From positions 1 to 64,000 of the forward strand of contig NZ_UAUU01000005.1 in the NCBI RefSeq assembly GCF_900457465.1: DNA of 64,000 nucleotides. Reading direction: 5' to 3'. Source of the DNA: Sphingobacterium multivorum (GTDB taxonomy: Bacteria; Bacteroidota; Bacteroidia; Sphingobacteriales; Sphingobacteriaceae). The translations under genes were made by a program, and so were the position numbers. Numbering within the stretch: the first letter of the stretch is position 1; the number at the start of each line of letters is the position of its first letter. Of the stretch, positions 17,075 to 27,781 are shown one piece after another. The notes beneath the pieces are model-generated. The model had not been told where the DNA came from, ran no database searches, and saw only the letters and a program-made list of their open reading frames with translations.

Positions 17075-19935
17075 ATGCAAAAATTAATGAAACATAAAAA
17101 CATAATTATCAGCATATTATCATTATTATCATTAATAATATATTCACAAAAAAGTTCTGCTCAATTTTTTGAAGACAGCCAAGCGCCCTTAAGCCAAAAA
17201 TGGTATAAAATTGAAACCAAGAATTTTCAACTAATTTTCCCTGAGGAGATGAAGAGCAAGGCCCCTACCCTAGCTGACCAGGTTAACCGATCGCTGCGTA
17301 CAACTGCTAGAAATTACAAAATAACACCGCGGAAAATTCCATTCATTATCCATAACACAAATCTACAAACGAATGGTTTTGTACAGCTGTCTCCACGTAA
17401 ATCTGAACTGTACAGCACAGCCGGCGCAGAACCCGACAACCAGACCTGGCTACCCAATTTGATCCTTCACGAGTCAAGACACGTAAGTCAATTTGACAAA
17501 TTGACAGGCAAACTACGCGCGCCATTCTTTGAACAATTAGCCCTTGCCTACTACGGACTGACCGTTCCTTCCTGGTATTTTGAAGGCGATGCAACCCTTA
17601 CAGAAACCATATATTCGGAGGGAGGCGAGGAAGATTACCCGCTTTTGAAATGCCCATCAAAGCGAACTTTCAATCGAATCACAGCTATAGTTTTAATAAA
17701 TATTTATTGGGGTCCTATAAAGATATAGTCCCGAGTTACTATACAATCGGCTATCTGATGACCTCCACTTTAAAGTCGGAATTACCTTCGAATTATGAAG
17801 CCGACCTCTTTTCGGAGCTGAACAAAAAACCATTATATCCCTATAATATCAATCGTGTTTTAAAGAAAAAAATTGGAGGAAATAGTGCCTACTTATACAA
17901 TAAAACAATAGCAAATTTAGAGACCATATGGAATAAGAAAACAAGCGACTATCAATACCAGAAATACAAAGAAATAGACAAGAAAAACGACAGCTATTAC
18001 AACAGCAATTTATTACCAAAACACAAGAACGGTCTGATCTATTTCATTAAGCAGAACCCACAAAAGACCAACGCAATTTACACGTATGATGTGGCAACAA
18101 AAACAGAAAATAGGCTCGCTAAAACTGGCATACAGTTAACACCACATTTTGACGTAAACAGCAATTACATCGTATGGGACGAGCTCCATAAAGATCCGCG
18201 TTTCAACAAAAGAACATACAGCGTTATCAATGTCATGGATCTCAAAACAGGGAAAATTAGCCAGCTCAGCAAACAGACGAGATATTATTCACCCATTTTA
18301 AGCCCATTAGACGAAACCATTGCCTGCGTTGAGGTAGATTTATCCAACGACAGCTATCTAACGCTCATAAGCCTTAAAAACAATAGCATCATCAAACGGA
18401 TAAAAATAGGCAATTCCGAACAGCTGCAACACCCTGCTTTCAACCCCAAAGGCGATAAAATAATAGCAATACGATTATCCGAATCCGGAACCGCACTGTG
18501 TGAAATCGATCTGAAAAATGACAAAATCACCAACCTAACACCTTGGGACAACCAGCAATATGAAAGACCGCAATACCTTTCGGGTATGAAAATCATCACA
18601 AAAGCTAACTTCAACGGTATCGATAATATTTACAGCATCGACCTCCTATCTGGAAAGAAACAGCTTTTGACAAAGGCACAATTTGGCGCGTTCAACCCTT
18701 TTTACGATAACGATACAAGGCAATTATTCTTCAACGACTACCAGTACAACGGCTACAAGATCGCCCAGACATCTATCGATACCGCATTTGATATCGACCC
18801 AGAAACGGATTACTTTTCGCATTATTACGCCACCACATTGACCAGAGACAGCGTAAAAAATATCGCTGCAGTCTCCGTAGATACTAGTCAGCACTACCAA
18901 ATTGTACCCTATCGTGGACTGGGCAGAACGTTCAATTTTCATAGTCTTTCGCTAAGTAGCAGCAATTTTGAAAGCTTCGACAATTTTAAACCCGGAGTCT
19001 TCTGGTTATCAAACAACATCTTAAACACCACACAAATTGCTCTGGGGTATGAATATGACACCGACATTCGAAAAGGAGTATACTCGGCAGAACTTACCTA
19101 CAACAAGTACTTTCCAAAATTCTCGCTACGCTATGAAAACAGAGGGCAAATTGCAGCAGCAAGCATCCCTAACAAACCTGACAGTAGCATCCGTTTCGAC
19201 TGGCGCGAGCATTATATATCCTCACAGATCTCCATCCCACTCTCCTTTTACAGAAGAGACTACGTCTATTCCACTGGATTCAACCTCGCAACAGCCTATC
19301 TAAGGCGCTATGATCTTAGCCGAACAGATGTCAAAAACTTTAATTACGAGACTGCATTTCCATTAACATACCAGCTTTACCTCAATCGCAATGCGCGTAT
19401 GGCCAGTATGGATCTCTACCCAAGATGGGGGCAAAATTTTAGTGTCACCTACCGACATACGCCTTTTGAAAACAATGCAAAAGGTGAAATTTTATCAGCA
19501 AGAACAGTATTCTATCTACCTGGATTTATGAGCAATCACGGTTTTCAAATTAGATTGAGCGCCCAAACAGGATCAGGAATTTATCAATACATCAACGATA
19601 TCCCTCTTGTGAGTGGATTTAGCTACTACAAATATGAAAAAATAAAAAACACGGTGTTGGTCAACTATCGTTTCCCTATAGCTTATCCCGACCTTGGATT
19701 AGGATCTTTAGCCTATATTAAACGTGTAAAAGGAGGAATATTTGCCGATTATCAAAATATACACAAACACAGGGAGATCTCACCAAAAAGCTTTGGAGCC
19801 TATCTGTCGCTTGATTTCAATGCTTTCAGATACCCACTTCCAGATTTCGAATTCGTCGTTAAGGGTACCTATATCAATGACAACACGACAACACAACGTG
19901 TAGTTCCAACTTTCAGTTTAAACTACACCTATTAA
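17075..19935 (+). pseudogene. Large secreted protein: HExxH domain, TolB-like propeller, beta-barrel end; one frameshift
   Basis: The full frame is about 953 residues, broken by one missing base near 17625 (after GGAGG); the two parts are 17075-17728 and 17650-19935. It starts with a hydrophobic signal segment (residues 7-29, ending SSAQ). Residues 132-136 are HESRH, with a Glu at 170 in WYFEGDATLTE, a zinc-peptidase-like arrangement (HExxH plus downstream Glu). The middle (about 310-620) has repeated Tyr/Asp/Lys-rich blades such as HFDVNSNYIVWDEL and YYSPILSPLDETIACVEVD, as in TolB/PD40 propellers. The last ~300 residues alternate aromatic and polar residues and end in TFSLNYTY, as in outer-membrane barrels. 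The parts agree with a Bacteroidota surface protein. Its substrate is unknown and activity is unproven. Confidence 0.75.
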
Positions 19936-19946
19936 GGATAAGCTGC

Positions 19947-20816
19947 TTAAGGATGAATCGCCCAGTTAAAATTCAGTGCCAAGGCATAATGATCCGATAA
20001 GGGCAATCCTTTGACATTGGTGAATAGATTATTTTCTATTTTATAATCCCGGGCAGCAAGACTGAGGTGACTACTGCTCCGATAGAGGATCTTATCGATA
20101 GATTCGCTCTGATTGCTGATAGACAACATATGTGGCGGCTTAAACTCATGTCGCACCTCAGGCACTAAGCCTCCATTTTCGAGCTCAACCCAGCTATCAA
20201 CCAATGCTGTGGAATCCATAAAATCATGCAGGTTATCATCACAAAAACTATAATGTGCATTAAAATCACCCATTACAATAAGTGGCTTACCACTCGAATG
20301 CTCTCCAATATAATCACGTAGCTGATTGAGATTATCCCGGCGTGCACTTGAAGCTTTCCTGCTATTTTGTGCATTTGCATGAACATTATAAACATCCAAC
20401 CAGACTTCAGGAACGATTTCTATCTGAACTAAGGTGAAGCCCTTGGGTGTCAGAAAATCGGCTCCTGTACGTTTTTTCCAGGGCACACGGACAACATCGG
20501 TCATCGGAAAATGAGACAGGGTATTGAGACCATCACCAAAGGGAACACGTCCCTTGGTTCTTGTGCGATATGGATGTGAATTACCACCCCAATATAGACT
20601 TCTATTATAATTGAAATCCTCCTGTACATTAACAATGTCAAAAGGATTGATCTTCTTTCCAATTTCAGCAATACTTCTGCTTCTTCCTGTAATCGCAGAG
20701 GAAATAATCCCAGGCAACCCCGCTACATTATACGTCAGTACCGAAAAAAAACCAGAACTATCTTTTTCTTTACTCTTATTAGCATCCATCAATATCTGCA
20801 TATATAACCAAGTCAT
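19947..20816 (-). CDS. Endonuclease/exonuclease/phosphatase (EEP) family hydrolase
   Basis: The 289-residue product has the EEP catalytic set: LTYNVAGLPG, NVQEDF (metal-binding Glu), YNVHANA, MGDFNAH (Asp/Asn pair), SIDKILYR and LSDHYALAL (general-base His). Members cleave phosphodiester bonds in DNA, inositol phosphates or sphingomyelin. The GDGLNTLSHFP segment recalls the sphingomyelinase-like branch, and Sphingobacteria do make sphingolipids, but the substrate is inference. The start is uncertain: an ATG at 20816 or the one 9 codons later (MDANKS). I see no clear signal peptide. It is convergent with the large secreted protein gene, 11 bases apart. Confidence 0.8.
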   Translation of the reverse strand: MTWLYMQILMDANKSKEKDSSGFFSVLTYNVAGLPGIISSAITGRSRSIAEIGKKINPFDIVNVQEDFNYNRSLYWGGNSHPYRTRTKGRVPFGDGLNTLSHFPMTDVVRVPWKKRTGADFLTPKGFTLVQIEIVPEVWLDVYNVHANAQNSRKASSARRDNLNQLRDYIGEHSSGKPLIVMGDFNAHYSFCDDNLHDFMDSTALVDSWVELENGGLVPEVRHEFKPPHMLSISNQSESIDKILYRSSSHLSLAARDYKIENNLFTNVKGLPLSDHYALALNFNWAIHP

Positions 20817-20935
20817 GATAAATTTAGCAAATACAATAAAAACTCACCAGTGCTACACAAACATTTAACGGATAATTGATTTAATCTGACATTACATCAA
20901 TAGTTTCGTACAAAACATCGATCTTTTTTAATAAA

Positions 20936-20961
20936 AAAGGGACAACCTATGTTGTCCCTTT
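20936..20961 (-). terminator. Terminator after pgk
   Basis: AAAGGGACAAC (20936-20946) pairs perfectly with GTTGTCCCTTT (20951-20961) around a 4-nt loop, 19 bases after the pgk stop. The A-run upstream gives the U-tract on the minus strand. Confidence 0.88.
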
Positions 20962-20980
20962 CTAAATATTTTGATTTATA

Positions 20981-22171
20981 TTAATCTTCAAGTGCCTTCA
21001 CCCCTGGAAGAACTTTTCCTTCCATGTATTCCAAAAGCGCACCACCACCTGTACTGACGTAACTTACATCTTCAGTCATACCAAATTTACTTACCGCAGC
21101 AGCAGAATCACCACCTCCTATTAAAGAGAATGCCCCATTCTTCGTTGCTTCCACAACAGCATCAGCTACAGCTTTGGTACCCTTTGCAAAGGTATCAAAT
21201 TCAAAAACACCCATTGGACCGTTCCAAAGAACTGTTTTAGAATTTTTGATGATCGCAGCGAAATTTGCTGCAGACTCCTGACCAATATCCAGACCTTGCA
21301 AATCTGCAGGAATTTGATCATTTGGTCCATCATATACATTGGCATCGTTGGAAAATGCATCTGCAATCTGAGCATCCGTAGGAATAACCAAGTTTACACC
21401 TTTTTCCTTCGCTTTTTTCACCAACTCATTCGCTAAATCAAGTTTATCGATTTCAACCAATGATTGACCAATTTCACCCCCTCTAGCTTTGATGAACGTA
21501 TAAGCCATACCTCCACCAATTAAAAGGTTGTCAACTTTATCCAATAAGGCCTCAATTAACTGAATTTTATCAGAAACTTTTGCTCCACCCATGATAGCCG
21601 TAAATGGTCTAACCGGATTGTTTAATACTTTTTCTGCATTTCCGACTTCTGCAGCCATCAAGTAACCGCTATATTTAGCTCCTGGAAAAAATTGCGCAAC
21701 AATTGCTGTCGAAGCATGAGCTCTGTGGGCTGTACCGAAAGCATCGTTCACATAGATATCGCCTAATTTTGACAACTTCTCAGCAAATTCAACATCTCCT
21801 TTTTCTTCTTCTTTATAGAAGCGAAGGTTTTCTAGCAATAAAACCTGACCAGCTTGTAAAGCTGCCGCTTTTTCTACGGCCTCTGTACCGATACAATCAT
21901 TGGCAAACTGAACATCAGTACCTAAAACCTGTGAAAGATGAGCAACAATATGTTTTAATGAATACTTATCAGTAGGACCATCTTTTGGCCTTCCTAAATG
22001 GGACATCAATATCACGCTTCCACCATCGTTCAAGATCTTCTTTATTGTTGGAGCCGCTCCCTGGATACGATTATCATCCGTAATATTGAAATTTTCATCC
22101 AAAGGCACGTTGAAATCCACACGTACCAAGGCTTTTTTACCTGCAAAATTTAAATCGTCTACTGTTTTCAT
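20981..22171 (-). CDS. pgk: Phosphoglycerate kinase
   Basis: A 396-residue cytoplasmic glycolytic enzyme that transfers phosphate between 1,3-bisphosphoglycerate and ADP. The N-domain has [20 protein letters not shown] and [16 protein letters not shown] (substrate-binding Arg/Asp/His), followed by [11 protein letters not shown] and [14 protein letters not shown]. The C-domain has [18 protein letters not shown] and [16 protein letters not shown], the nucleotide-binding loops. The length is normal. It is a single-gene transcript ending at a strong hairpin. Confidence 0.98.
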   Translation of the reverse strand: MKTVDDLNFAGKKALVRVDFNVPLDENFNITDDNRIQGAAPTIKKILNDGGSVILMSHLGRPKDGPTDKYSLKHIVAHLSQVLGTDVQFANDCIGTEAVEKAAALQAGQVLLLENLRFYKEEEKGDVEFAEKLSKLGDIYVNDAFGTAHRAHASTAIVAQFFPGAKYSGYLMAAEVGNAEKVLNNPVRPFTAIMGGAKVSDKIQLIEALLDKVDNLLIGGGMAYTFIKARGGEIGQSLVEIDKLDLANELVKKAKEKGVNLVIPTDAQIADAFSNDANVYDGPNDQIPADLQGLDIGQESAANFAAIIKNSKTVLWNGPMGVFEFDTFAKGTKAVADAVVEATKNGAFSLIGGGDSAAAVSKFGMTEDVSYVSTGGGALLEYMEGKVLPGVKALED

Positions 22172-22387
22172 TCTGTAACTTTATTGATTTGGGATTAGGT
22201 CGTTTTGTCAAACGAACAGCTAAATATAAAAAAAAGCATTTGCTTTCATTAGAAATAATTATTTATTCATGGCAATCCGTACATTGGATCGAACTTCTCC
22301 GCACGCAACGTAAGAATTACCGGCATCGTTATAAATTATAATCACCTACAACCATACCACGATTGGACTTCCTTTACGAATCAATTA

Positions 22388-24154
22388 CTAGTGAATCTCA
22401 ACGCTATAAGGCATTCTCGCCTGCACCCCCGTCTGTGCTGTAGCTTTTCTCACGACATCAAAATAACGATAATATTCGCCCATTTGCTCTTTTGCAATCC
22501 AAACTTGGACTTTTTCTTTTGAATTATTTAATATCGAGGTAAAAGGATCTTCTTTCTCCGGATATTGGGACACTTTATATTTATTCAGATTGGCCTTTTT
22601 TGCGGCAGCCTGAATAGCGGCATCCAAGTTTCCGAGACGGTCAACCAATTTATTATTCACACCTTGCGCACCGGTCCAAACTCTTCCCTGCCCAATACTA
22701 TCTACATCAGCAATGGATAATTTACGGCCGTCTGCAACAACTTTAGTAAATGTACCATATACTTTATCCACTTCCCGCTGGATGATATCCCTTTCTTCTG
22801 CTGTCAACGGCCGATCGAAAGAAGTCATCAAATCAGCAAACTTACCCGTCTTTACACCATCATAATGCACTCCAATTTTATTGTTCATCAGATTTTGGAA
22901 ATTAGGAATCACACCAAATACACCAATAGATCCTGTAATTGTAGTTGGTTCAGCAAATATCGAATCTGCTGCCGCCGAGATATAATACCCACCTGATGCA
23001 GCTAAATCTCCCATCGACACGATTACGGGTTTCACTTTCTTGGTCAAAATAACCTCCCGCCAAATAATATCGGACGCTAAAGCAGATCCTCCTGGTGAAT
23101 TCACACGCAAAACAACAGCTTTAACAGCATCATCTTCTCTTAATTTTCGTAGTTCGCGGGAGAATTTATCACCACCGATTTGACCTGGTCCTGTTCCTTC
23201 ACCATCAACAATTTCTCCGGCAGCATAAAGAACCGCGACTTCAGATCCGCTCGCATCATCTTTTAACTTTTTATTATAATCCAACAGGGAAACAAACGAT
23301 ATCTCATCCTTTTCCGAAATTTTCAAACGTTTTCTCAAATCCGATAAAAGTTCGTCTTTATACAACTTGGCATCTGCAAGCTTATATTTTACCGCGTCGT
23401 CCGCATCCCGGACACGATAGTCATTCGCAATAGCCCGTAATGAATCGGCAGCAATATTTCTGCTCGCTGCTATTTCATTAATAAAGGTACTGTATATACT
23501 TCCCAAATATGATGTTACCTGCAAGCGATTGGGATCACTCATTTTATTTAAAAAGAAAGGCTCAACAGCACTTTTAAATGTACCTACCTTCACAATTTGC
23601 ATCTCCACCCCAACCTTGTCCAAAAGGTCTTTATAGAACATCGTAGAACTTGCCAAACCTTTAAAATCAATCGTCCCTTGCGGATTAACGTACACCTTAT
23701 CGGCGGTGCTCGCTACATAATAGGCCTTTTGGTCATACCCCGCATTATAAGCAACAACAAATTTCCCGGTTTTCTTAAAAGCCAAAAGTTCGTCTCTCAC
23801 TTCCTTTAAACTTGCAAAGCCAACTCCGATATGACTAGCATCTAAATAGATCCCTTTAATATTCCCATCCGTCGCCGCATACTTGATCCTCGCCAAAATA
23901 TCGTCTAGACCAATATTTTTAGTGGAATAACCTGGAAGATTGAGACTACCCAAAGGATTCGCTTCGCTTCTCTCTGAAATATCATAATCAAAGGATAGGT
24001 ATAAAACCGAGTTGCTTTTAACAACAATCTCCTGATCCGAGGATGCCGAGCTGATGATGGCCCCAATAATCCCCATCAAAACAATAAACAACACAACAAA
24101 AGAGATCACAATCCCCGTAATTGTTGCCAGTACGTACTTAAAAAATGATTTCAT
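22388..24154 (-). CDS. sppA: Signal peptide peptidase SppA, 67K type
   Basis: A 588-residue membrane protease that degrades cleaved signal peptides. One N-terminal span (residues 7-32) anchors it, with tandem ClpP-like domains outside. The N-domain supplies the catalytic Lys (QIVKVGTFKSAVEPFF) and the C-domain the Ser (MGDLAASGGYYISAAAD, followed by TITGSIGVFG), the split dyad of the long E. coli-type SppA. The length matches. It lies upstream of pgk on the same strand with a 216-base gap, so it is probably transcribed separately. Confidence 0.95.
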   Translation of the reverse strand: MKSFFKYVLATITGIVISFVVLFIVLMGIIGAIISSASSDQEIVVKSNSVLYLSFDYDISERSEANPLGSLNLPGYSTKNIGLDDILARIKYAATDGNIKGIYLDASHIGVGFASLKEVRDELLAFKKTGKFVVAYNAGYDQKAYYVASTADKVYVNPQGTIDFKGLASSTMFYKDLLDKVGVEMQIVKVGTFKSAVEPFFLNKMSDPNRLQVTSYLGSIYSTFINEIAASRNIAADSLRAIANDYRVRDADDAVKYKLADAKLYKDELLSDLRKRLKISEKDEISFVSLLDYNKKLKDDASGSEVAVLYAAGEIVDGEGTGPGQIGGDKFSRELRKLREDDAVKAVVLRVNSPGGSALASDIIWREVILTKKVKPVIVSMGDLAASGGYYISAAADSIFAEPTTITGSIGVFGVIPNFQNLMNNKIGVHYDGVKTGKFADLMTSFDRPLTAEERDIIQREVDKVYGTFTKVVADGRKLSIADVDSIGQGRVWTGAQGVNNKLVDRLGNLDAAIQAAAKKANLNKYKVSQYPEKEDPFTSILNNSKEKVQVWIAKEQMGEYYRYFDVVRKATAQTGVQARMPYSVEIH

Positions 24155-24393
24155 ATTTTGTAATTAAATCCGATCCATAATCGATCTTCCTGTGAAAAGA
24201 CTTATTTTCACTAAAGGTAATGCAATATTTTTTATTCACCCAGTCTTTTATTTCATCTACCCCACATTTTATTCGCGAAATTAAGGCTCATAGCCTGAAA
24301 GAAATTTACATATCCATAGACCATTAATACCCTAAATCCAAAAAATAGCCGAAATTCAAACAACTAAGTTTCACAAAATCTTAATTTAGCATC

Positions 24394-24897
24394 ATGAATC
24401 AGATTTATATACTATTGGGCACTAACCTTGGGGATCGTTTTCAACAGCTTGATCTAGCGAGAAAACAACTTGAAACACATGTTGGAGCAATTATTGAAGC
24501 TTCTTCGATCTATGAAACAGCGGCCTGGGGAGTTGAAGACCAACCGCCCTTTTTAAATCAGGTCGTTTTAGTGGCATCCCGGTTACAGCCTTTAGCATGC
24601 TTAAACCTGACACAACACATCGAACAGGAATTAGGACGTATCCGTATAAAAAAATGGGGTGAAAGAGTCATTGATATTGATATACTCTACTTTAACCAGG
24701 AAATTATCGATCTGCCATCGTTGCAGATTCCACACCCTTTTATTGCTGATCGCAGGTTTACACTGGAGCCTTTAGTGGAAATAGCACCAGCCTATATCCA
24801 TCCCGTTTACAAAAAAAATAACGTATATTTATTGAATAAATGCAAAGACGACTTACCTGTAAAGAAAATTAGCGACGATGAACCATATCGATATTGA
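24394..24897 (+). CDS. folK: 2-amino-4-hydroxy-6-hydroxymethyldihydropteridine pyrophosphokinase
   Basis: The 167-residue enzyme transfers pyrophosphate from ATP to the pterin alcohol in folate synthesis. It shows LGTNLGDRFQQL, ETAAWGVEDQPPFLNQVV, the signature RIRIKKWGERVIDIDILYF with the metal-binding Asp pair, and IPHPFIADRRFTLEPLVEIAP. The length is normal. Its last 20 bases overlap the start of the Hpt gene, so the two are translated from one message. Confidence 0.95.
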   Translation: MNQIYILLGTNLGDRFQQLDLARKQLETHVGAIIEASSIYETAAWGVEDQPPFLNQVVLVASRLQPLACLNLTQHIEQELGRIRIKKWGERVIDIDILYFNQEIIDLPSLQIPHPFIADRRFTLEPLVEIAPAYIHPVYKKNNVYLLNKCKDDLPVKKISDDEPYRY

Positions 24898-25221
24898 ACT
24901 GATCAACCAAAACATGTTTGACAGCCACGAATTAATCAAACAATTTGTATCCATGTATCTTATTCAAACACCTGTAGATCTCGACAAGCTCCGACAAGCG
25001 CTGGTTGAAGGTGATCTTCAAAAGATTGGTGATACAGCCCATCACATCAAACCGACAATGGACTATATCGGTGCCTTTCACTTAAAAGAAAATTTGAGGA
25101 ATTAGAGACCAATTCAAAGAACGAAGCATCTCTTGACAGCCTTCGGGCCACTTTTGGTGTTATCGATATTGAAATGAAAGAGCTTCTATTTGAATTGGAA
25201 CAATATGAAAAAACGATCTAA
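24878..25221 (+). pseudogene. Histidine phosphotransfer (Hpt) domain protein, frameshifted
   Basis: Hpt proteins pass phosphate between response regulators through a His. The intact first part contains the phospho-site motif DTAHHIKPTMDYIGA (residues 54-68), then the frame stops at 25105. Adding one A in the A4 run at 25089-25092 restores FEELETNSKNEASLDSLRA and a full four-helix protein of about 114 residues, ending at TAA 25219-25221 inside a terminator stem. The missing base is in a homopolymer, so sequencing error is likely. It overlaps folK, an odd partner. No kinase or receiver gene is next to it. Confidence 0.8.
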
Positions 25222-25236
25222 ACCAGATCGTTTTTT
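25208..25236. terminator. Shared terminator for the Hpt and pssA genes
   Basis: AAAAAACGATCT (25208-25219) pairs with AGATCGTTTTTT (25225-25236) around a 5-nt loop, with a T8 run on the plus strand and an A6 run serving the minus strand. It contains the stop codons of both convergent genes. Confidence 0.9.
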
Positions 25237-25904
25237 TTATTAAAATGCAATGCTGATAATAGGAAATATAAAATTAAAATAATCGGTAAAGCCATAAATT
25301 GACCAACAATAAACAAGATCAGCGTCAGGATCAAAAATATGAAGCGAAATTTATTCGTTTTCCAATCCATCGAACTAAATTTCATCGAAAACAACCTAAT
25401 TTCACTTACCAAAAGATAACTGGTTAAAAGAACACTACCGATTAATACAATCGGATTTAAAACCAATTGTGGGTATTTGTCTGCGATATAAGGTAGAGAA
25501 AGCACATAAAATGTATTCATTGGCGTATTCAAACCAATGAAATCCGAAGTTTGGCGCTCATCCAGGTTGAACTTTGCTAAACGTAAAGCCGAGAAAACAG
25601 TAATGATAAACCCTAAATAAGGTAACAGAGAACCATCAGGAAATACCTTTGTCAACAAGGTAAACATAATTGTCCCAGGTAAAAAACCAAAACTGACCAT
25701 ATCAGCCAACGAATCCAGCTCCTTTCCTATTGGCGATTTAACATGAAGTAGTCTCGCTACCATTCCGTCAAAAAAATCGAATATCCCGGAAGCAAATACG
25801 CAAATAGTGACAACTTGAATATTGCCTTGCAATGCCATCAATACAGCGATACAGCCACTAAATAAATTTAGACAAGTCAGCAGATTTGGGATATGTTTTT
25901 TCAT
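25218..25904 (-). CDS. pssA: CDP-diacylglycerol-serine O-phosphatidyltransferase
   Basis: This inner-membrane enzyme makes phosphatidylserine, the precursor of phosphatidylethanolamine. The 228 residues contain the CDP-alcohol phosphotransferase signature DFFDGMVARLLHVKSPIGKE followed by LDSLADMVSFG, which fits DGxxAR(8x)GxxxDxxxD, and about seven to eight hydrophobic segments. The starting sequence KKHIPNLLTCLNLFSGCIAV is the family's typical first helix. The stop lies in the shared terminator with the convergent Hpt gene, overlapping it by 4 bases. Confidence 0.93.
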   Translation of the reverse strand: MKKHIPNLLTCLNLFSGCIAVLMALQGNIQVVTICVFASGIFDFFDGMVARLLHVKSPIGKELDSLADMVSFGFLPGTIMFTLLTKVFPDGSLLPYLGFIITVFSALRLAKFNLDERQTSDFIGLNTPMNTFYVLSLPYIADKYPQLVLNPIVLIGSVLLTSYLLVSEIRLFSMKFSSMDWKTNKFRFIFLILTLILFIVGQFMALPIILILYFLLSALHFNKKNDLV

Positions 25905-25928
25905 GTACAGGATCTATTTTATAAAAAA

Positions 25929-25956
25929 AGCCATCATTTGATTAAAAATGATGGCT
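25929..25956 (-). terminator. Terminator after rho
   Basis: AGCCATCATTT (25929-25939) pairs with AAATGATGGCT (25946-25956) around a 6-nt loop, 22 bases past the rho stop. The A-run at 25923-25929 gives the minus-strand U-tract. Confidence 0.88.
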
Positions 25957-25978
25957 AAAATATCAAAATTTGATGGAA

Positions 25979-27478
25979 TTACCCATTCATACTGATCAAA
26001 AATTCTTCATTTGATTTAGTGCCACGCAATTGACCTAGTAAAAATTCCATGGCCTCTGTAGAATTCATATCCGATAAGTGGTTACGAAGTACCCAAATAC
26101 GTTGTAATGTTTCTTTGTCAGTCAATAGATCATCACGACGTGTACTCGATGCGGTGATATCGATCGCAGGGAAAATTCGTTTGTTTGCCAACTTACGATC
26201 CAACTGTAATTCCATATTACCTGTACCTTTGAATTCCTCAAAGATAACTTCGTCCATTTTAGAACCTGTATCTGTCAATGCTGTTGCTAAGATCGTCAAT
26301 GAACCACCATTTTCAATATTCCGGGCAGCACCAAAGAAACGTTTTGGTTTGTGTAAAGCATTCGCATCCACACCACCTGACAAAATTTTACCTGACGCAG
26401 GCGCCACTGTGTTATAGGCACGTGCCAATCTTGTAATCGAGTCTAACAAGATAACGACATCATGTCCACATTCTACCATACGTTTAGCTTTCTCAAGCAC
26501 GATGTTTGCAATTTTAACGTGACGGTCAGCCGGCTCATCAAATGTCGAAGAAACAACTTCCGCGCGTACACTTCTCGCCATATCAGTAACCTCCTCAGGG
26601 CGCTCATCGATTAATAAGATAATCAAATAAACTTCTGGGTGATTTTTTGCAATAGCATTTGCAACCTCTTTCAACAAGTTTGTTTTACCCGTTTTCGGTT
26701 GAGCAACGATTAGTCCACGTTGACCTTTACCTATAGGCGTAAATAAATCCATGATACGTGTAGAGTAATTTCCAACACCCATATCTAAATTTAAACGCTC
26801 ATCAGGGAATAATGGTGTCAAATAATCAAATGGCACACGATCGCGTACCTCAGCCGGATTTTGTCCATTGATAGCCTCAACCCGTACCAGAGGGAAGTAT
26901 TTTTCACCCTCTTTAGGCGGACGGATACAACCACGTACCGTATCTCCCGTTTTCAAACCAAATAATTTGATCTGAGATTGTGATACATAAATATCATCAG
27001 GAGAAGTCAGATAGTTATAATCTGATGAACGTAAGAAGCCATAACCATCAGGCATGATCTCCAATACACCCTCATTAACGATCACATTATCGAAATCTGT
27101 ACTTGAAGAAGTGTTTTCTGCTTTAGGAGTTTGTGTTGCTTTTTCAGGTTGGGGGCCTTTATCTGCTGCTGGTGTATCTTCGGTTGCAACCGGGGCTTCG
27201 TCATGCTCAGAAACTTCACGTTTTCTTACCGTGACAGGTTCCGCAGTTTTTACGGTCCGCACACGTTTACGTGTACGCTCAGCATGTTCCTGATTATCTT
27301 CCTCTACTTTAGCTGCTTTTTCAGCTGGCGCTGGTGCTGCTTCCTCTTCCCCACCAGTATTGCTAATTCTTTCGATTAATTCTTGTTTACGCAATTTATC
27401 AGCATCTGCGATACCGATCAACTTAGCAATCTCGCGCAATTCCGATACGAGTTTAGCGTTTAATTCGTTAATATCCAT
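25979..27478 (-). CDS. rho: Transcription termination factor Rho
   Basis: A hexameric RNA helicase that ends transcription. I start at the ATG at 27478 ([20 protein letters not shown], the Rho N-domain), giving 499 residues; an upstream ATG at 27541 is not supported by family homology. Order: N-domain (1-45), a charged Ala/Glu/Lys/Arg-rich insert (about 46-135) with low-complexity [10 protein letters not shown] and [10 protein letters not shown] stretches, the cold-shock RNA-binding domain ([20 protein letters not shown]), and the ATPase with Walker A ([13 protein letters not shown]), [11 protein letters not shown] and Walker B ([18 protein letters not shown]). The insert is common in Bacteroidota Rho. 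It is a single-gene unit. Confidence 0.97.
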   Translation of the reverse strand: MDINELNAKLVSELREIAKLIGIADADKLRKQELIERISNTGGEEEAAPAPAEKAAKVEEDNQEHAERTRKRVRTVKTAEPVTVRKREVSEHDEAPVATEDTPAADKGPQPEKATQTPKAENTSSSTDFDNVIVNEGVLEIMPDGYGFLRSSDYNYLTSPDDIYVSQSQIKLFGLKTGDTVRGCIRPPKEGEKYFPLVRVEAINGQNPAEVRDRVPFDYLTPLFPDERLNLDMGVGNYSTRIMDLFTPIGKGQRGLIVAQPKTGKTNLLKEVANAIAKNHPEVYLIILLIDERPEEVTDMARSVRAEVVSSTFDEPADRHVKIANIVLEKAKRMVECGHDVVILLDSITRLARAYNTVAPASGKILSGGVDANALHKPKRFFGAARNIENGGSLTILATALTDTGSKMDEVIFEEFKGTGNMELQLDRKLANKRIFPAIDITASSTRRDDLLTDKETLQRIWVLRNHLSDMNSTEAMEFLLGQLRGTKSNEEFLISMNG

Positions 27479-27781
27479 TAATGTGTTGTGTATGATTTTT
27501 GGATTTTTTTTTGAGCTTTTTTCTGAATTCTGATTACACACTTAAACAAGTTTCCATGATTAAGTGAGATGAAGAACTTAATGATTTCTTTTAAACCCGA
27601 AGTGGATTAAATATTGAGAACCTAGACAAAGAAAAAAACAAATTTTGTTATTTCAAAATATTTCAAAAAAAATATTTACTATTGTAGCTAGTAAAACGAT
27701 TTAACAACATTTTTAGATTGAATTTTATATTTTTTTTCATAAGTTCGTACCTTTCAAAATTTAAATTTTTAGATCCCTTAT

